Shown here one piece after another: positions 60,401 through 64,000 of a DNA stretch of 64,000 nt (the stretch's first letter is position 1; each line of letters begins with the position of its first letter). Source of the DNA: Cruorifilaria tuberocauda (taxonomy: Eukaryota > Nematoda > Chromadorea > Rhabditida > Onchocercidae). The stretch spans positions 40,892 to 104,891 of the forward strand of contig JABVXU010000179.1 of the NCBI GenBank assembly GCA_013365365.1, read 5' to 3'. The notes below the pieces were generated by a model. The model saw only the letters and a program-made list of their open reading frames with translations. It did no database searches and was not told the DNA's origin. Made by a program: the position numbers and the translations under genes.

Positions 60401-63400
60401 TATTACCATGACAGAATTAAAAATGCAAAATTAATCCTATTCACTCATTTTTATACTCATTGCAAATATACTTTAACATATATTAAACTTAGCTTAGCAT
60501 ACCTAGAATCATCTAATTAGAAAAATTACATTTGACAACTTAAAAGCATTTCCTGCTATTGAATTCCGATATATCATATTTGGCTTAATTTTATTTATCA
60601 TTTCAAATTACTCTCTCATTTATACACATAATCAGTAGTTCAATTCTTGTTTAAGTTCAATAATTTAATTAAATGAAAGAAGGAAAATCTTAATGATAAA
60701 ATATTTGGATGATAAGAGAACGAGAGATAAATGAGAGATCTGATATTTTTTGCAAAATAAAAATTGACAAATGTGAAATGAACTTTCAATATATTGCGGG
60801 AATATAAAGATAAAGCTAATTAAAGCTTACATGACGCTAATAAATGTAAGTCTTCTTCCGTTTTATTAAAAATGAAATTCCATTTCCTTTTAACTATTTC
60901 TTAGTTCCTACGTGGAGCTGTTTAAAAATGCGAGATGGTGAAGCGGAAGAAAAAAAGAAAAGCTTTCGCTTTTACTCAAGCAGATAAATTAAAATAGCAA
61001 AACAGAGTGATAAAATAAAAATAAAGCAGTTTTTCTGGTAAAAACCTTGAAAGCATTTAAGCGCTGCCCAATAAAATAGCAATAAAATTATAAAAAAATA
61101 ATTTTCAATTAACAAATAAATAAAGTAATAGATAGAATAAGCAAATAAACAAATAAATAAATAACGAATAAAATATGTATATATAAATAAATAAACAAAT
61201 AAGCAATAAGTCAAAAACAAATAAACTAATAAATAAAACGAATAAATAAAGTAATAAATAAAACATATTAATAAACAAATAAAACAAATCAATAAATCAA
61301 TGAACAGAATAAAAAACAAAGTTACAGGCAAATAGATAAATAAACTAATAAAACAAATAAATAAATAAGTAGATAAATAAATAAACAAATAAATAGGCAA
61401 ATAAATAAATACGACAAATAAACAAAGTAGTTATATGAAAGAAAACAAAAATAGAAGCATTTTTGGTTAGCTTATTTACAAAATAGAAACGCTTAATTCA
61501 GTTGTAAGAAATTCAGTAAATTTTCGAAATTTCTTCTTTGGTTGAAATTTTTCTTCTAAATTAGTAATTACCATTCAAAAAGAGAAAGCTAACTGCTATA
61601 AATTGTTACAGTAATTAGCATCCTGTGACATTTTCATTTAAGTTTTTTTTTTATTAGAAAGGAAGAGAGAGATTTGCACAAGTTTAAACATTTAATCAGG
61701 TATTATGTTTTATTTTATTATCAAGCAGTATCAATAGTTAGGCCTTTCCTGTAACTTTATTTTATTTTCATGCAATATATCAATAATTGATTACTTCAAC
61801 ATACTTTAAATATCATCAAAGTTTTTGATTTACTTTAGTATATCTTAAATATCATTAAATTCAAAAATGAGCGACCAAAGCATTCCATGATACAGTAATA
61901 AATAGCTAAACAACAATGATAAGTTTTATTAAATTATAATAATTGGAGGAGAAAATGCGAAAGGTAAGAGAGAGAGAGAGAGAGAGAGATTTGGACAAGT
62001 TTAAACATGCAATCAGGTATTATGTTTCTAATACTGATAAATTGATATCGCATTTTTCTGGTTATTTATTTTTCCCAATACTTGCACTTTTTCCGATATA
62101 TTGACCAGTAAAAGAAAAAAAAAACGATCCATATGACTTTTATTTTGATTTGATTGATATTGTTGCTTTAAAAAATTTTTTTTACTCATAACTAATAACG
62201 ACTCTGATAATAGCTCATAACAGCTGATAATATTTCTCCACTGATAATCACTGATATAACTGGTAATGTGTTCATAAATATAGAGTGATAATTCAAATCA
62301 CTGCGAAGATACTTTTAGGAATGAACACAAGAAATTAAGAAATTAATTAACTTCATTAAAATGAACTAATATTTGAAAACTGTTTTAAAAAAAAATATTT
62401 AAAAACAATGAAAGAATTCGTTCTCCCATTCATTGCTTAAATTAAATTGAAAACTGATAAAGAAATGAATTAAAATACTGCAAATAAGATTAGCAATATC
62501 ACTTGTTTAATAATTATATTGGTATTTAACAGATATCAGAAATTAAATTGAACCTTATTTCAATGTGTAAATGCACATGTATACCTTATCCCACTTCTTT
62601 ACTCGTGTACACTTTTACACTTTACTTATCCTTTTTTTGTCCTTTCGTCTTTACTTGTCCTTTACTTATCCGTGCTATCTTATCTTTCTGCACAAATTAA
62701 GTTAAAAACCTTCCAAAAAAGGCTACTTTAAAAAGTTCCGGTAAGTTTTTTTCAACGGAAATTCAAAACATTTAATAGCTAAGTTAGCAGTAATTCATTA
62801 ACCTTAGCAATAACTAATGACTTTTTTACCACTCATTCAATCATAACTATCTAATAAATCATCATTTTTACTTATCTTTTTCACTTCTCTAATAACACTA
62901 TACTATTAACACCCTCTCATTTAAATTAGCAACTATTAATCATCTATTAACTTATTATCAGCGAATTACTACATACTAAATTAGCTTTCATTGTAAAAAT
63001 AATACTTTCAACTATTAATGCTAAATTATGATAGAATGAAATAAATTAGCCTTCAGGTATTTCGTTCATACTTGCAAAATATTTCATTCTCAATTAAATT
63101 CTCTCCTTTTTGTAAATTTCACATTTTAATCAAATTTCCCTGACATCTTTTTCATGGAATATAGAAGCATGAAATGCTAATTAAAGTAGTCCTATTACTT
63201 CTTCGAAATTTTCAATCAAAATTATTTGCTCAATTGCAGCAAGCAAATAAGATTTCTCTTTACTTCTACATGCACTTATTGATAATAAGAAGAAAGTAAA
63301 AGAAAATTGCAAAATTGAAAATCAAATGATAAATTTGAAGTTGTAAAATATAATTTAATTTATATGAGATCCTTACAGTTTCATCGAAATGATTGGAAAT

Positions 63401-64000
63401 TAACAATTCGTTTACTATTCGAATAATTACATTCAATAGAAGAGAGAAAAAGAAAGAAAGTAAAAATCAAAGAAAAGAATAAAACTAAAAGAATAAAAAG
63501 AATTTCAGTGATTATTGAAAAGAATATAACAATAAATTTAATAAAGAAGAAAGTGAAATGCTGAAACTTTAACAAAAACGAGGAAAAGAAAAAAAATGAA
63601 ATACAAATAATCGAATAATAAATATAATTCACATCGAATTGATTAATTATTTGATATACTTCAATAAGTAATTATGACTGCGATAGTGATAATGATAATA
63701 AGATAGTGATAATGGCGAAGTAATGAAGCACACTAAAAAGTGCTAAAAAATGAATTCTGAGAGATAATTACTAACAGCTATTGTAACAACGGTAATAATA
63801 TTGATGATAGTAATAATTTCAATAAATAATAATATAATAATATTAATAATGAAATAATCACAGTTAAATCAACAATAATAATGAGAATAATTCATTGCAA
63901 GAGTGATAATTGATAACTGTTAACGATATTTGATATTGAAATGATGGCGATAATTTAGTACATTATTATTATTATTTTATTATTACTATTATTATTTATT
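57471..64000. other. AT-rich noncoding region with simple repeats
   Basis: No coding exon is supported on either strand. The region holds a GA-rich stretch (about 58150-58200), a two-copy repeat (59107-59200 and 59246-59340) with GCAATTATATTATCAT and ACCAAATAAAGGTTACA, TTGATTGATTGATT near 59025, and an AAATAAAC-type array (61105-61440). A 50-base element with a GA tract and ACAAGTTTAAACAT recurs at about 61657 and 61957. ATT/ATA runs lie at the right edge. It may include the distal promoter of the arrestin gene. Confidence 0.55.
61105..61440. repeat. AAATAAAC/AAATAAAT low-complexity array
   Basis: Irregular array of AAATAAA and AAACAAA units. It produces a 142-codon minus-strand frame made almost only of Phe, Ile, Leu and Tyr, which is a composition artefact. 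Confidence 0.9.

Noticed and set aside
60972..61400. 142-codon minus-strand ORF
   Set aside because: Composition artefact of AAATAAAC repeats; almost only Phe, Ile, Leu and Tyr.
1..64000. CRISPR arrays, tRNA or rRNA genes, transposase or viral genes
   Set aside because: None recognised by eye; repeats present are tandem satellites or microsatellites. A tRNA scan and transposon search were not possible here.

Overview
The window is nuclear DNA of a parasitic nematode, most likely a filarial worm (Onchocercidae). Evidence: very AT-rich sequence, many short exons split by mostly 50-900 bp introns with TTTTCAG acceptors, a one-piece-per-gene cuticle collagen, acceptors lying directly upstream of start codons as expected for spliced-leader trans-splicing, and blocks of the nematode telomere hexamer TTAGGC. 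No prokaryotic, plasmid or phage feature was seen. I rebuilt the genes exon by exon by joining open frames whose splice phases agree; lengths below come from those joins.

Layout, left to right. 508-5325 (-): WW-PH-RhoGAP protein, 669 aa. 5341-8425: promoter interval between two divergently transcribed genes. 8426-18019 (+): copper-transporting P1B ATPase (cua-1/ATP7 orthologue), 23 exons, about 1226 aa. 18020-24617: mostly noncoding, with a probable cysteine-rich protein gene of unresolved 5' end on the minus strand (20717-21949). 24618-30665 (+): MRG15/mrg-1 chromodomain protein, 389 aa. 30666-36092: mostly noncoding, with one possible small membrane-protein ORF (34006-34200, -). 36093-39464 (+): amphiphysin/BIN1 orthologue (amph-1), 442 aa. 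39465-41519: noncoding, with a minus-strand coding fragment that looks like a decayed gene or a terminal exon. 41520-42845 (+): cuticle collagen, 323 aa. 42846-45479: repeats. 45480-48070 (-): BBS5, 345 aa, with a good X-box match upstream. 50370-56330 (-): arrestin-domain protein, 435 aa. 56331-64000: AT-rich noncoding DNA with degenerate TTAGGC blocks and simple repeats.

The genes do not form a pathway or an operon. Several act in membrane traffic (amphiphysin, the arrestin-domain protein, the RhoGAP, the copper pump that cycles between Golgi and surface). BBS5 belongs to the ciliary BBSome, MRG15 is chromatin-associated, and the collagen is structural. I found no clear undescribed multi-gene system. 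The more original observations are: three apparent GC-AG introns and two possible C-termini in the copper ATPase, its third metal-binding domain lacking one cysteine, the candidate cysteine-rich gene, a long intronic hairpin, an X-box in front of BBS5, and the interstitial telomere-like blocks.
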